From Nocardia brasiliensis (GTDB lineage: Bacteria; Actinomycetota; Actinomycetes; Mycobacteriales; Mycobacteriaceae): 64,000 nucleotides of DNA. The notes beneath the pieces are model-generated. The model ran no database searches. It had not been told where the DNA came from and worked only from the letters and a program-made list of their open reading frames with translations. A program made the position numbers and the translations under genes. The stretch's first letter is position 1. Every line of letters starts with the position of its first letter. Location of the stretch: the NCBI RefSeq assembly GCF_011801125.1, contig NZ_CP046171.1, forward strand, positions 124,001-188,000, given 5' to 3'. This document shows, one piece after another, positions 10,345-18,699 of the stretch.

Positions 10345-11112
10345 TCAGCGCGGGGCCATGCGCAGGGCGCCGTCCATGCGGATGGTCTCACCGTTGAGGT
10401 AGTCGTGCTCGACGATGTACTGCGAGAGCTGCGCGTACTCGTCCGGGCGGCCCAGCCGCGACGGGAACGGCACGCCCGCCTCGAGGCCCTTGCGGTACTC
10501 CTCGGTGACACCGGCCAGCATCGGGGTGTCGATGATGCCGGGGGCGATGGTGTTCACCCGGATGCCGAACTGGGCCAGGTCGCGCGCGGCGGGCACGGTC
10601 ATGCCGTGCACGCCACCCTTGGAGGCCGAGTAGGCGATCTGGCCGATCTGGCCCTCGAACGCGGCCACGGAGGCGGTGTTGATGATGACGCCGCGCTGAC
10701 CGTATTCGTCGACGGCGTCGGTCTTGGAGATCGCGTCGGCGGCCAGGCGCATGACGTTGAAGGTGCCGAGCAGGTTCACGGTGATGACCGTGCGGAACAG
10801 CTCGAGGTCGTGCGGGCCGTTCTTGGACAGGATGCGCCCGGCCCAGCCGACACCGGCGCAGTTCACCACGATGCGCAGCGGCGCACCGGACTCGACGACC
10901 TTCGCGACCGCGGCGCCGACCTCGTCATTGCTGGTGACGTCGGCGGGAATGAGGGTGACTCCGGCGGGCACGTTGTCGCCCGCGCGCTCGATCGACTGTG
11001 GCACATCCAGGCCGAAAACGGTGGCCCCCAGCTCGGCGAAACGCTTGGCAGTGGCGGCGCCGAGGCCGGATGCGCCTCCGGTGACAATGGCGGCGGAACC
11101 CGAAATCTCCAC
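10345..11112 (-). CDS. 3-hydroxyacyl-CoA dehydrogenase (SDR)
   Basis: A 255-residue short-chain dehydrogenase of the 17beta-HSD10 type. It has the NAD site TGGASGLG, NCAGVG, catalytic Ser in NTASVAAF and the YSASK motif, then IAPGIIDTPML. The ending LNGETIRMDGALRMAPR is typical of the actinobacterial L-3-hydroxyacyl-CoA dehydrogenase group (compare Rv1144), so it should oxidise 3-hydroxyacyl-CoA in fatty-acid or branched-chain breakdown. GTG 11112 is chosen because GAGAGGA lies 6 bases upstream; the frame is open to 11160. Confidence 0.85.
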   Translation of the reverse strand: MEISGSAAIVTGGASGLGAATAKRFAELGATVFGLDVPQSIERAGDNVPAGVTLIPADVTSNDEVGAAVAKVVESGAPLRIVVNCAGVGWAGRILSKNGPHDLELFRTVITVNLLGTFNVMRLAADAISKTDAVDEYGQRGVIINTASVAAFEGQIGQIAYSASKGGVHGMTVPAARDLAQFGIRVNTIAPGIIDTPMLAGVTEEYRKGLEAGVPFPSRLGRPDEYAQLSQYIVEHDYLNGETIRMDGALRMAPR

Positions 11113-11289
11113 GATGGTCCTCTCGTTCGTGACAGCCAGTTGGCCCTTCGTCAATTGCACCCTAACGGGTGTGTCCGCCGGGGCGGATGAGGCCTACCTC
11201 TCACCCCGACACCGTGCGCGGCCGGGCGACCGGCGCGGTCAGGCGGAGGCGGACGCCGAACGGCGGGCCCTCGCCCGCCGATTATTTGC

Positions 11290-11303
11290 GAACAGATGTG
11301 TTC
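11290..11303. promoter_or_regulatory. Palindrome, possible TetR operator
   Basis: GAACAGATGTGTTC has 5-base inverted arms and sits at the -35 position of the leaderless promoter below. The TetR gene two positions downstream is the likely ligand-responsive regulator; this link is inference. Confidence 0.4.
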
Positions 11304-11311
11304 TTAGCTGG

Positions 11312-11317
11312 TACCGT
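11312..11317 (+). promoter_or_regulatory. Leaderless -10 of SDR gene
   Basis: TACCGT lies exactly 7 bases before ATG 11325, which has no Shine-Dalgarno sequence. Confidence 0.55.
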
Positions 11318-11324
11318 CGCTGGC

Positions 11325-12203
11325 ATGAAGCTGTTTCCCGCGACGTCCGTGGCCGGTCGCAAGGTATTGATCACCGGGGCGGCGCGGGGGATCGGCGCCG
11401 CGCTGGCCAGGCAACTGCACGCGCACGGTGCCCGAGTCGCGCTGCTCGGGCTGGAGCCGGAACTGCTCGCCGAGGTGGCGGCCGACTGCGGGGACGCGCC
11501 GTGGCGCTACTGCGATGTCGGCGACGCCGATCAGGTCGAACGGGTGGTGCAGACCCTGGTCGGCGAGCTCGGCGGGCTGGACGTGGTGGTCGCCAACGCG
11601 GGCATCGCGCGCCAGCTACCGTTGCTCGGCGGCGACACCGCGGTAATGGAGCAGACGCTCGCGGTCAACGTCCTCGGCGTCTACTACACGGTGCGCGCGG
11701 CCGGACCGCACATCAGTCACGCCAACGGGTACGCGCTGGTGGTCTCCTCGCTCGCCGCGGCGGTGAATCTACCGCTGGTCGGCGCGTACAGCGCGGCGAA
11801 GGCGGCGGTGGAGGCGCTGGGCAACACGCTGCGCATCGAGGTCAAGCACACCGGGGCGAAGGTGGGCGTCGCCTACTTCGCCGAGTTGGACACCGACATG
11901 ACCTCGCGCGGCTTCGGCACCGACGCGGCACGGGCCATCATCGGCCGGGCCACGGTCTCCGGTGTCGCGCCGCTCGGGCCCGCCATCGACGCGGTGGAAA
12001 AGGCCATCGCGCGCCGCAGCCGTCAGGTCGTGTCACCGTGGTGGGTGGCGTTCGTGCTGCCCGCCCGGCCGATCGCGCAGCGGGTCATCGACCTAGCCCT
12101 GCGGCGCGGGGTCGCCCGCGCCCTGGAGATCGCCAGGAAGGAAGCGGCACCCTTCACAACCGATCAACCGGACAGACCACGCAAAATGGAGCGGCCCGTC
12201 TAG
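11325..12203 (+). CDS. Short-chain dehydrogenase/reductase
   Basis: A 292-residue SDR. Motifs are the cofactor loop TGAARGIG, the DVGD acidic site, NAG at VVANAGIA, the Ser of VVSSLAAA and YSAAK. An SDR C-terminal extension with a hydrophobic segment (WWVAFVLPARPIAQRVI) suggests membrane association, as in mycobacterial lipid-modifying SDRs. The substrate is unknown. It precedes a TetR gene by 24 bases, so the two are probably one unit under the palindrome at 11290-11303. Start chosen by the leaderless -10. Confidence 0.8.
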   Translation: MKLFPATSVAGRKVLITGAARGIGAALARQLHAHGARVALLGLEPELLAEVAADCGDAPWRYCDVGDADQVERVVQTLVGELGGLDVVVANAGIARQLPLLGGDTAVMEQTLAVNVLGVYYTVRAAGPHISHANGYALVVSSLAAAVNLPLVGAYSAAKAAVEALGNTLRIEVKHTGAKVGVAYFAELDTDMTSRGFGTDAARAIIGRATVSGVAPLGPAIDAVEKAIARRSRQVVSPWWVAFVLPARPIAQRVIDLALRRGVARALEIARKEAAPFTTDQPDRPRKMERPV

Positions 12204-12227
12204 ACCGACCAACACCGGAGTTCCTGA

Positions 12228-12890
12228 ATGACCGAATCGGCAACCAGCCCACGGCAACTCCCACGCGGCAGGCACGGACTGCCGCGGGAGCAGGTGGTCG
12301 CCTCGCAGCGCGAGCGCATCCTGATCGCGATGGCCGAGGCGATGGTCGAGAACGGTTACGTCGGTACCTCGGTCGCCGCGATCCTGAAGCGCGCCGGTGT
12401 GTCTCGGGAGACCTTCTACGAGCAGTTCCGTTCCAAGGAGGCCTGTTTCGAGGCGGCCTACGAGCGGGCCGCGCAGCACCTGCTCGAGCGCATCGCCGGC
12501 GCGTCACCGCCCGGGGACGGCGAGCACGCCGGTGCACCGGACCCGGTCGATCGAATGGACCGGATCTTCGTCGCCTACCTGCAACACCTGGTCGACGACC
12601 CGGCCAGCGCCCGCTTGTTCCTCGTCGAGGTGTACGCGGTGGGCTCGGCGGCACTCGCCCGGCGCGCACAACTGCAGGAGCTGTTCGTCGGCCTGATCGC
12701 CGACGTGCTCGACGCACGAACCGACGAACAGCGCTTCGCCTGCGTCACGCTGGCCGCCGCGATCAGCGCGATGGTCACCGGCCGCATCGCCGCCGAAGAC
12801 CTCGACGGCCTGCTCGCCCTCCGCGCCCCCCTCCTCGACCTGGTCCGCCGCGGCGGCCGCCTCTACGGCGAGGCCCTGTCCGAGGCGTGA
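12228..12890 (+). CDS. TetR family transcriptional regulator
   Basis: A 220-residue regulator. The DNA-binding helix-turn-helix is at about residues 28-72: RERILIAMAEAMVENGYVGTSVAAILKRAGVSRETFYEQFRSKEACF, with the characteristic TFYEQF. The C-terminal ligand-binding half is divergent, so the effector is unknown. GGAG lies 7 bases before ATG 12228. Position right behind the SDR gene suggests it regulates that gene and itself. Confidence 0.88.
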   Translation: MTESATSPRQLPRGRHGLPREQVVASQRERILIAMAEAMVENGYVGTSVAAILKRAGVSRETFYEQFRSKEACFEAAYERAAQHLLERIAGASPPGDGEHAGAPDPVDRMDRIFVAYLQHLVDDPASARLFLVEVYAVGSAALARRAQLQELFVGLIADVLDARTDEQRFACVTLAAAISAMVTGRIAAEDLDGLLALRAPLLDLVRRGGRLYGEALSEA

Positions 12891-12970
12891 GCCGGCCGGG
12901 CCGCACCGTAGCCACCGCGCAAGTTCCATCTCGCGCGCGTTTCGGTCGAAAGACTCGCGCGGCGCAACTA

Positions 12971-13020
12971 GGTGTGCGCGGCGTGACGAGGGTGTGCGCA
13001 CGGCGACAAGGTGTGCGCGG
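12971..13020. repeat. Three short tandem repeats
   Basis: GGTGTGCGCG-type units begin at 12971, 12991 and 13010, a period of 19-20 bases, in the gap between the TetR gene and the convergent GDT1 gene. Nothing else is seen in this gap. Confidence 0.6.
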
Positions 13021-13036
13021 GGCGGTACCAGGGGAC

Positions 13037-13756
13037 TTACCGGTGGACGCGGGGGAGCGGAGTCTCGCTCGCGCCTTCGACCGGTGCGCGCCGCGGGCGG
13101 CGGCCGAGCAGCAGCGCCGCGCCGCCGAGGGCCGGTGCGGTGCAGGCGAGCAGGGCGACCGCGAGCGTGCCGAGGCCGGGCGCGGCGGTCGAGATCAGCG
13201 TCAGCGCGCCGAAGTACAGGAACAGCAGGCCCGAGCCGATGCCGATGGCGTGCTCGGGCAGATGCTTGCCGACCAGGATGCCGATGCCGATGGCCAGTGC
13301 GTCGGCGGCGACCATGCCGATCGTCGAGCCGAGCCACACGCCGATCCAGTCGTAGTCGGTGGCCAGGGCGGCGGTCGCGAACATGGTCCGGTCGCCGAGC
13401 TCGGCGAGCAGGAACGCCGAGAGCACCACGAAGAACGGCGCGGTGCTCGCCCGCAGTGACTTCGGCGCCGGGTCGTCCTCGTCGGCGGCGCCGAAGTGCT
13501 CGCGCAAGGTCCACACGCCGACGGCCAGGAAGGTGAGCGCGGCGACCAGGGCGATGGCCCGGGTGGGCAGCGCGGAACCGAGGAAGTAGCCGACGCCCAC
13601 CGAGAGCAGATGCACCGCGGCCGAGGCCGTCGCGATCCCGCCGAGCACCACCCACCAGCGGTAGCGCAGGGCGAACGTCAACGCCATCAGCTGGGATTTG
13701 TCGCCCAGCTCGGCGAGGAAGACGATGCCGATACTCAGCAAAACGGTGGCGATCAT
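13037..13756 (-). CDS. TMEM165/GDT1 family manganese exporter
   Basis: A 239-residue membrane protein with two homologous halves, each with the family signature E-x-G-D-(K/R)-(S/T): AELGDKSQLMAL (about residue 16) and AELGDRTMFATA (about residue 117). Six or seven hydrophobic segments follow the UPF0016 pattern. Bacterial members (MneA/Mnx) export Mn(II). A manganese riboswitch immediately upstream supports that substrate. ATG 13756 matches the family N-terminus; the longer frame upstream runs through the riboswitch and is not coding. Confidence 0.9.
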   Translation of the reverse strand: MIATVLLSIGIVFLAELGDKSQLMALTFALRYRWWVVLGGIATASAAVHLLSVGVGYFLGSALPTRAIALVAALTFLAVGVWTLREHFGAADEDDPAPKSLRASTAPFFVVLSAFLLAELGDRTMFATAALATDYDWIGVWLGSTIGMVAADALAIGIGILVGKHLPEHAIGIGSGLLFLYFGALTLISTAAPGLGTLAVALLACTAPALGGAALLLGRRPRRAPVEGASETPLPRVHR

Positions 13757-13835
13757 GATGTGTGCGGCTCCCGGGTCTCCGGCCTGCCGGTCGGAGTCTG
13801 GGTACGCCTCCGGCCGACAACGAATGTTGTCCTGG

Positions 13836-13943
13836 CCGAAGGTCTCGCCCACCGGAACGAACCGGTTCACCCAGCCGGACCCGATCCCTCGTGGGGCGGC
13901 GGGTCAGTATGTCGACTGTGTGATTGGGGGCTACTCCCCTTCG
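13836..13943 (-). promoter_or_regulatory. yybP-ykoY manganese riboswitch
   Basis: Read on the minus strand, CGAAGGGGAGTAGC (13943-13930) and GGCGAGACCTTCGG (near 13849-13836) are the two conserved halves of the yybP-ykoY aptamer (GGGGAGUAGC and GCAAGACCUUU in the family). CGAAGG and CCTTCG can pair to close P1. The 80-base leader between aptamer and ATG 13756 holds further hairpins (GACAAC with GTTGTC; CTCCG-rich stem) that may be the expression platform. High Mn(II) is expected to raise exporter expression. Confidence 0.88.
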
Positions 13944-14050
13944 CTGCCGCCGACTCTACCCGCGGAATGTCGGGCATGCCAACCTGCTGTAATCGAAATC
14001 GCAATGCGCACAATAAGTTTGGCGATCCGTGCGCCGGGTTTCGGGTACCC

Positions 14051-14578
14051 TTACGCGGCAAGCAGCATAGCCAGAACCGCGGTGTCGGGATCACTGATCG
14101 GGTCCAGGCCGACCCGGCTGACCAGGGAGGTCACCGTGCCGTCGGACTCGGCCTCGGCCCACGCCGCGCGATGTTCCAGACCGAGATGCGGTACGCCGGG
14201 CAGCAGCACGCACCCGGAGGCGGCGCCCACGCATTCGGGCAGCGTCGGCTTGGTTTCCGAGGGCGGATGCAGCATCAGCAGCGCGGTCGGCACATGATCG
14301 GCAAACCGTCCCGGCGCCAGTGCCTCCTCGCCGAGCACCGTGCCCTCGGCCATCACCAACCCGACCGTGCCGGGCGCCGGGTCGTCGGGTAGATCCTCAC
14401 GCACCCCGAACACCGTGGAGGTGGCCAGCAGTCCCGGCATGGAGGCCACCCGGACCGCGAGCACCAGTACCTGCGCCCACTCCTTGGTGGTGTCCGGCCA
14501 GCGGCCGGAGATGACGAAACCCCGCAGCGAGCCACGGGCTTGGAACGGCGTGATGCCGATCGGTTCATTCGTACGCAT
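14051..14578 (-). CDS. Conserved hypothetical protein
   Basis: A 175-residue soluble protein that I do not recognise. It begins MRTNEPIGITPFQARGSLRG and has blocks such as GFVISGRWPDTTKEWAQVLVLAVRV, ARVGLVMAEG-like segments and an Ala/Leu-rich end. No signal peptide, membrane helix or known catalytic motif is visible. GGGAGG lies 5 bases before ATG 14578, which supports this start over the longer open frame. It stands alone downstream of sodA on the same strand. Confidence 0.65.
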   Translation of the reverse strand: MRTNEPIGITPFQARGSLRGFVISGRWPDTTKEWAQVLVLAVRVASMPGLLATSTVFGVREDLPDDPAPGTVGLVMAEGTVLGEEALAPGRFADHVPTALLMLHPPSETKPTLPECVGAASGCVLLPGVPHLGLEHRAAWAEAESDGTVTSLVSRVGLDPISDPDTAVLAMLLAA

Positions 14579-14797
14579 CGTGCCTCCCGTCATGGAACCG
14601 GGGGCGGCCTTGCCCGTCCTCCAACTGTGGATTCCGAGAATGACCGAACGAGCACCTGGCACACAAGTACCAAAGAGTGCCAATTGGTCGGCCGCGGCCC
14701 GTTGACCAGCCGTTCTCGCTGGGTGCCCGCCGATAGGAGCTGAACCGATATCCCGCTGAACCCCGGGCGTGTCTGAATTCCTCGCCCGGAGACGACT

Positions 14798-14829
14798 GAA
14801 CCCGCGGACAGCGTGCTGTCCACGGGTTC
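14798..14829. repeat. Intergenic hairpin
   Basis: GAACCCGCGGACAGC pairs with GCTGTCCACGGGTTC (one mismatch). On the + strand it is followed by GTTTG, but no + strand gene precedes it. Confidence 0.5.
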
Positions 14830-14898
14830 GTTTGCCCCCCAACGCAACATCACCGGCTGGACCGCGAGTCACGAGCGAAGCGAGATCGAGCGTTGTCG

Positions 14899-14975
14899 TG
14901 CACCCCCGGTTCGGACCCGAGGAGCCGATGCGACAGCGACGGTCGCTCGGGTCCGAACCAGCAAGGGGCTGTGCA
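14899..14975. repeat. Inverted repeat downstream of sodA
   Basis: A perfect 14-base pair of arms, GGTTCGGACCCGAG (14908-14921) and CTCGGGTCCGAACC (14946-14959), is flanked by further complementary ends (GTGCACCCC and GGGGCTGTGCAC). It lies 28 bases past the sodA stop and lacks a T-run, so it may be an I-shaped terminator of sodA or an RNA-stabilising hairpin. Confidence 0.6.
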
Positions 14976-15002
14976 CCCGCCGCGCGGGTGCGGCGATCGA
15001 CG

Positions 15003-15626
15003 TCAGCCGAAGAACAGGCCCTTGCCCTGGGAGACGGCGCGGGCGAAGCGCTCCTGCACGTCCTCCCAGTTGACGACGTTCCAGAACGCGGTGACGTAGT
15101 CGGCCTTGACGTTCTTGTACTGCAGGTAGAAGGCGTGCTCCCACATGTCGACCTGGAGCAGCGGGATGATGCCCAGCGGGACGTTGGCCTGCTGGTCGTA
15201 CAGCTGGAAGGTCAGCAGCTTCTGGCCGAGGGTGTCGTAGCCGAGCACCGCCCAGCCCGAGCCCTGCAGGCCGTTGGCGGCCGCGGTGAACTGGGCGCGG
15301 AACTTGTCGAACGAGCCGAACTGGTCGTCGATCGCGGCGGCGAGCTCGCCGACCGGCTTGTCGCCACCGTTGGGGGAGAGGTTCTTCCACCAGATGGAGT
15401 GGTTGACGTGGCCGCCGAGGTGGAAGGCCAGGTTCTTCTCGTACAGGAAAATGGCGCCGTGGTCGCCGCTCTCGCGGGCGGCTTCCAGCTTCTCCAGCGC
15501 GGTGTTCGCGCCTGCGACGTATGCGGCGTGGTGCTTGGAATGATGCAGCTCGTTGATCTGCCCGGAGATGTGGGGCTCCAGGGCGCTGTAGTCGTAATCC
15601 AGATCTGGCAGCGTGTACTCAGCCAC
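15003..15626 (-). CDS. sodA: Superoxide dismutase, Mn/Fe type
   Basis: A 207-residue SOD. Metal ligands are visible as His28 in [11 protein letters not shown], a His in [13 protein letters not shown], and Asp and His in [14 protein letters not shown]. The position in [10 protein letters not shown] is Gln, where the M. tuberculosis iron enzyme has His; Gln there is usual in manganese enzymes, so Mn is likely (inference). No signal peptide is present, as in mycobacterial SodA, which is nonetheless exported. GTG 15626 has AAGGGA just upstream and matches the family N-terminus. The M. tuberculosis counterpart is Rv3846. Confidence 0.95.
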   Translation of the reverse strand: MAEYTLPDLDYDYSALEPHISGQINELHHSKHHAAYVAGANTALEKLEAARESGDHGAIFLYEKNLAFHLGGHVNHSIWWKNLSPNGGDKPVGELAAAIDDQFGSFDKFRAQFTAAANGLQGSGWAVLGYDTLGQKLLTFQLYDQQANVPLGIIPLLQVDMWEHAFYLQYKNVKADYVTAFWNVVNWEDVQERFARAVSQGKGLFFG

Positions 15627-16065
15627 GATGTCCCTTCCTATGTCGGGCTGGGCGCGCCGTTTCGCGGGCACGCCCAACCATCATTCGTACACCCGATCGG
15701 TTCCAACCGGGCCCGAGGCCTGCGCATTCCAGCGCTGACGTCCAGCGCGCGGGCTGGGCGCCGTCGTGTCCGCGGTCCGGGCACCTGGTCGAAACCTCAC
15801 CCGTAGCATCGAACCACGTCGTGGTACGACGAACTAGTGGGGCGCTCGCGGCCCGCACGCGCCCGTCCCGGTCGCGCCGGGCGAACCCGGCCCGCACGTA
15901 AGGAACCGATCCTCGTGCCGGTTACCCACTGCGGCCTCGCTCATCCGTGTCCGGTCTGCTGCCGGGCACGGGTGGTCTCGACCTGGTGTTTTCGGTGCGG
16001 GGACCAGCGCGGTTCACCTCGGACGGCCACCCGCTCGGGACTCCTGCCGCTCGAACGGCCGCCAA
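15627..16065. other. Gene-free stretch upstream of sodA
   Basis: No convincing gene is seen. It should hold the sodA promoter. A 13-base perfect palindrome, ACCACGTCGTGGT, lies at 15813-15825 and could be an operator, but no partner is identifiable. Confidence 0.4.
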
Positions 16066-16101
16066 CGAAAAACCGCACACCCGGTCGACCGGATGTGCGG
16101 T
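16066..16101 (-). terminator. Intrinsic terminator
   Basis: On the minus strand ACCGCACATCCGGT pairs with ACCGGGTGTGCGGT (one mismatch) and is followed by TTTTTCG. It serves the gene ending at 16118. Confidence 0.8.
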
Positions 16102-16117
16102 AGGGGGTATTCGCGGC

Positions 16118-16735
16118 TCAGAGCGGCGGCGCGACACCGGGGCGGGTGGCCCGCGGATCGCCCGCGTCGTGCGCCGCCCACCAGCGCGTTGCGCCCGCGA
16201 TGAACTGCGCCAGCGGGATCTCCTGGCCGTCCGCGTCGTGGACCAGCACGTTGTCGAACCACACGCGCACGTCGAGTTCGCGCGGGTCGATGCCCTCTTC
16301 CTGGGAGAACTCCAGCACGTGCGCGGACTCGTGATCATCGATGCGGGTGTCGAAGCTGAGCAGTTCTCCCCACAGGGCCCAGCCGCTGTCGTCGAGGTCG
16401 ACGAACTCCCAGCCGTGCAGCCTGCCGCCGCCGAAGCTGCGGATCGCCTCGTCCAGCCCGTCCAGCTGCAGCGGCAGCACCTGCGGCTCGACGGCATCCC
16501 AGTTCTGCATCCGCAATGACGCGGCAACGCGGCCGACCCCGGTGAACGTCACCCGCACCCGGTAGTCCTCGGTGGGCGTTCCGTTCTCCGGAAGCGTCAG
16601 CACCTCTAAATCGAGTCGTAGTTGTCCGGCCGCCGCGTCGACCTGCAGGCCGAGGCACGTGGCCTCGGACAGGGCGACATTGAGTCCGGCCGTGTCCATT
16701 CCGTCGAGTAGCCCCCTGCTCACGTTCATGCGCAC
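16118..16735 (-). CDS. Conserved hypothetical protein
   Basis: A 205-residue soluble acidic protein of unknown function. It reads as mostly beta strands (LQVDAAAGQLRLDLEVLTLP, EDYRVRVTFTGVGRVAASLR) with a Trp/Asp-rich middle (HGWEFVDLDDSGWALWGE) and a C-terminal helix (PLAQFIAGATRWWAAHDAG). No catalytic motif is recognised. Alternative start at ATG 16729. It has its own terminator and an unusually AT-rich upstream region (16760-16800), possibly the promoter. Confidence 0.65.
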   Translation of the reverse strand: MRMNVSRGLLDGMDTAGLNVALSEATCLGLQVDAAAGQLRLDLEVLTLPENGTPTEDYRVRVTFTGVGRVAASLRMQNWDAVEPQVLPLQLDGLDEAIRSFGGGRLHGWEFVDLDDSGWALWGELLSFDTRIDDHESAHVLEFSQEEGIDPRELDVRVWFDNVLVHDADGQEIPLAQFIAGATRWWAAHDAGDPRATRPGVAPPL

Positions 16736-17068
16736 AGGCTACCGACAGCTACCGGTGCCGCCCAATATTTCATTTTTTCGCTAGCGTTCTCGTTTTTTAT
16801 GGAACCGAACCGAGTCCCGCGCCGTCCAAGTAGTTATCGGAACAAGCTGCGCCGCGAGTTCCGAGGTCAGTGGCGGATGACCGCTCCGGGATGTACTTGG
16901 TGGAGGGGAGTCCCGGATCGGTCGTCCGCGGCCACGGCGGCCCGCCACCGCCATGCCGAGCGCGACACGTAGCGTCTGGATGGCGGTGAGCTGGGCCACG
17001 CGACGTTAACCGTGCGGTTGCTTTGATAGCCGAACCCTGGATTGATGCGCTGTCTGATAGCCACAGCC

Positions 17069-17098
17069 TGTGGATGAGGTTGTGGATTATGTGGATAA
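17069..17098. promoter_or_regulatory. Cluster of three DnaA-box-like 9-mers
   Basis: TGTGGATGA (17069), TGTGGATTA (17081) and TGTGGATAA (17090) lie in the same orientation. The last is a perfect reverse complement of the DnaA box TTATCCACA; the others differ at one base. They lie in a 513-base stretch (16736-17248) where I see no gene. No dnaA or dnaN is nearby, so this is not an obvious oriC. Confidence 0.6.
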
Positions 17099-17248
17099 CT
17101 CTGTCGGCGATCGACACATCTCGCCCCTGAGCGGGCGTCGTTCAGGGTTCCGGGACCGAGAACATACCTGAAGTATCGGCTTGCTGTCGAGATCGCCGAC
17201 GGGGCCGGAACTGCGCGGTCCCCGCGCGCCCATGGCAGGATCGAAACT

Positions 17249-17620
17249 GTGACGAGTCCCCATGTTCCCGCTGTCCCGGTGGACGCCGTACCGAGCGATT
17301 TCGACCGCGCCGAAGCGGCCACCGCGGACGGCGCGCGGGCGGTCCTGCTCGACGTACGCGAAGAGGACGAATGGCAACTCGGGCACGCGCCGGGCGCGAT
17401 CCACATCCCGATGGTGGACGTGCCTGCCCGGGTGGACGAGCTGGAGTTCGACGTCGACCTCTACGTCATCTGCCGGCAAGGCGGCCGTTCTCTCCAGGTG
17501 GTCGAATACCTCAACCACATCGGCTACGAGGCCATTCAGGTCCGCGGCGGCATGGTGGCCTGGCAGCAGGCCGGGCGCCCGCTGATCGCGGACGGCGACC
17601 ACCAGGCGAAGATCTACTGA
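17249..17620 (+). CDS. Rhodanese-like domain protein
   Basis: A 123-residue single rhodanese domain. LLDVREEDEWQLGHAPGAIHIPM is the family core and Cys75 in VICRQGGRS is the catalytic residue in a six-residue active loop, as in sulfurtransferases acting on thiosulfate or persulfides. No signal peptide. It starts at GTG with a possible leaderless -10 (CAGGAT, 7 bases upstream) and is followed 17 bases later by the DUF4328 gene, so the three genes to 19463 may be one unit. Confidence 0.88.
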   Translation: MTSPHVPAVPVDAVPSDFDRAEAATADGARAVLLDVREEDEWQLGHAPGAIHIPMVDVPARVDELEFDVDLYVICRQGGRSLQVVEYLNHIGYEAIQVRGGMVAWQQAGRPLIADGDHQAKIY

Positions 17621-17637
17621 GGGAGAGCTGAGGTGCG

Positions 17638-18699
17638 ATGAGTACGGTTGTCCAACCCTGTGCGCGTTGCGGTGCGCGATGGACCGTGCAGTCGACGCCG
17701 ATGCACTGGTGCCCGCGGTGCCGGGGCGTGCTGCTCTCGCCCGCGCCGATCGGCGCCCCCGCCGAACGCCGCAATTACCGGTGGGTGGCGCGCCGCCCCG
17801 ATCACCGCATCCGCAAGAGCGCCGGTGCGCGCCCGGCGCCCATCGCGACCCCGCGCTACACCGAGATCCCGCGCTGGGGTCTGCTCGACCAGCCGCCGCT
17901 CGAGCAGCCCGAGGCGGCGCTGCCGTTCGCGAAGCTGACCCGCCGCGTGTCGTCCCTGCTGATCACCACCGCGGTCCTGTTCGGTCTCGCCGCGCTCGGC
18001 GAATTGCTGCGCTACCTGGTGCTTTTGCGTAACCGGACCCGGCTGATCCATCCCGCGCTGCTGTTCGCCTCCGACGCGTTCGTCGTCGGCGCCGCCCTGC
18101 TCGCCCTGGCGTTCGCGCTGTTCAGCGCGCTCGCGATGGTCGGCTGGCTGATCCGGACCCGGCGCACCGTCTTCGCGTCGGCCGGGCGCGGCGAGCCGCG
18201 TTCGGTGCGGGCGCTCGTGCTCGGCTGCGTTGTCCCCGTGGTGAATCTGATCTGGCCGGGCGTCTTCCTGAGTGAGATCCTCGCCGAACACGACGATCCA
18301 CGGGCGGTGCGCGCGGTCCGGATCTGGTGGGCGGCCTGGGTGGGCGGCGGCATCGTGGCGGCGGCCGCGCTGCTCTGGCGGACCGCGGACTCGTTGCAGG
18401 CCAAGGCCGACGGCGTGCTGTTCACCGCGTGCACCGACCTGGTCGCCGCCGCGGTAGCCCTGCTCACCCTCACCATGCTGCGGGCCATCGAGGAGCGAGA
18501 CGCCTTCGGCCACAGCCGGATCGCGCGCCGCTGGGTGATCGCGGTCGACCCGCCGATTCCGGTGATCGAACCCGTGCAGCCGGGCGGTCGCGGCGCACAC
18601 GCTACCGTCGAGCCGCCCGTCGCCGCGCTGGACGCCGCACCGCAGCACACGCCCGACGGCACACCGGACCGTGAGCAGGAGGAGGTTATGGCCAAGTGA
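17638..18699 (+). CDS. DUF4328 membrane protein with zinc ribbon
   Basis: A 353-residue protein. The N-terminus carries two CxxC pairs (Cys8/Cys11 and Cys25/Cys28), a likely zinc ribbon. A basic-Pro linker leads to about six membrane segments (LLITTAVLFGLAALGELL, PALLFASDAFVVGAALLALAFALFS, SVRALVLGCVVPVVNLIWPG, WWAAWVGGGIVAAAALLW), which fit DUF4328. Function is unknown. The M. tuberculosis positional counterpart is Rv3843c. GAGG sits just before ATG 17638, and the stop overlaps the next gene as GTGA. Confidence 0.8.
   Translation: MSTVVQPCARCGARWTVQSTPMHWCPRCRGVLLSPAPIGAPAERRNYRWVARRPDHRIRKSAGARPAPIATPRYTEIPRWGLLDQPPLEQPEAALPFAKLTRRVSSLLITTAVLFGLAALGELLRYLVLLRNRTRLIHPALLFASDAFVVGAALLALAFALFSALAMVGWLIRTRRTVFASAGRGEPRSVRALVLGCVVPVVNLIWPGVFLSEILAEHDDPRAVRAVRIWWAAWVGGGIVAAAALLWRTADSLQAKADGVLFTACTDLVAAAVALLTLTMLRAIEERDAFGHSRIARRWVIAVDPPIPVIEPVQPGGRGAHATVEPPVAALDAAPQHTPDGTPDREQEEVMAK

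Noticed and set aside
10724..13459. 911-codon + strand ORF across SDR, TetR and GDT1 genes
   Set aside because: It crosses three well-supported genes in other frames and lacks any domain.
15837..16103. Small + strand ORF with CPVCC and CFRCG clusters, possible zinc-ribbon protein from GTG 15916
   Set aside because: Third-position GC is mixed, the frame runs into the terminator at 16066-16101, and no family resemblance is evident. Kept as non-coding.
17041..17100. DnaA-box cluster as a chromosomal origin
   Set aside because: Only three boxes, no AT-rich unwinding region of note, and neither dnaA nor dnaN adjacent. Reported as a site cluster only.
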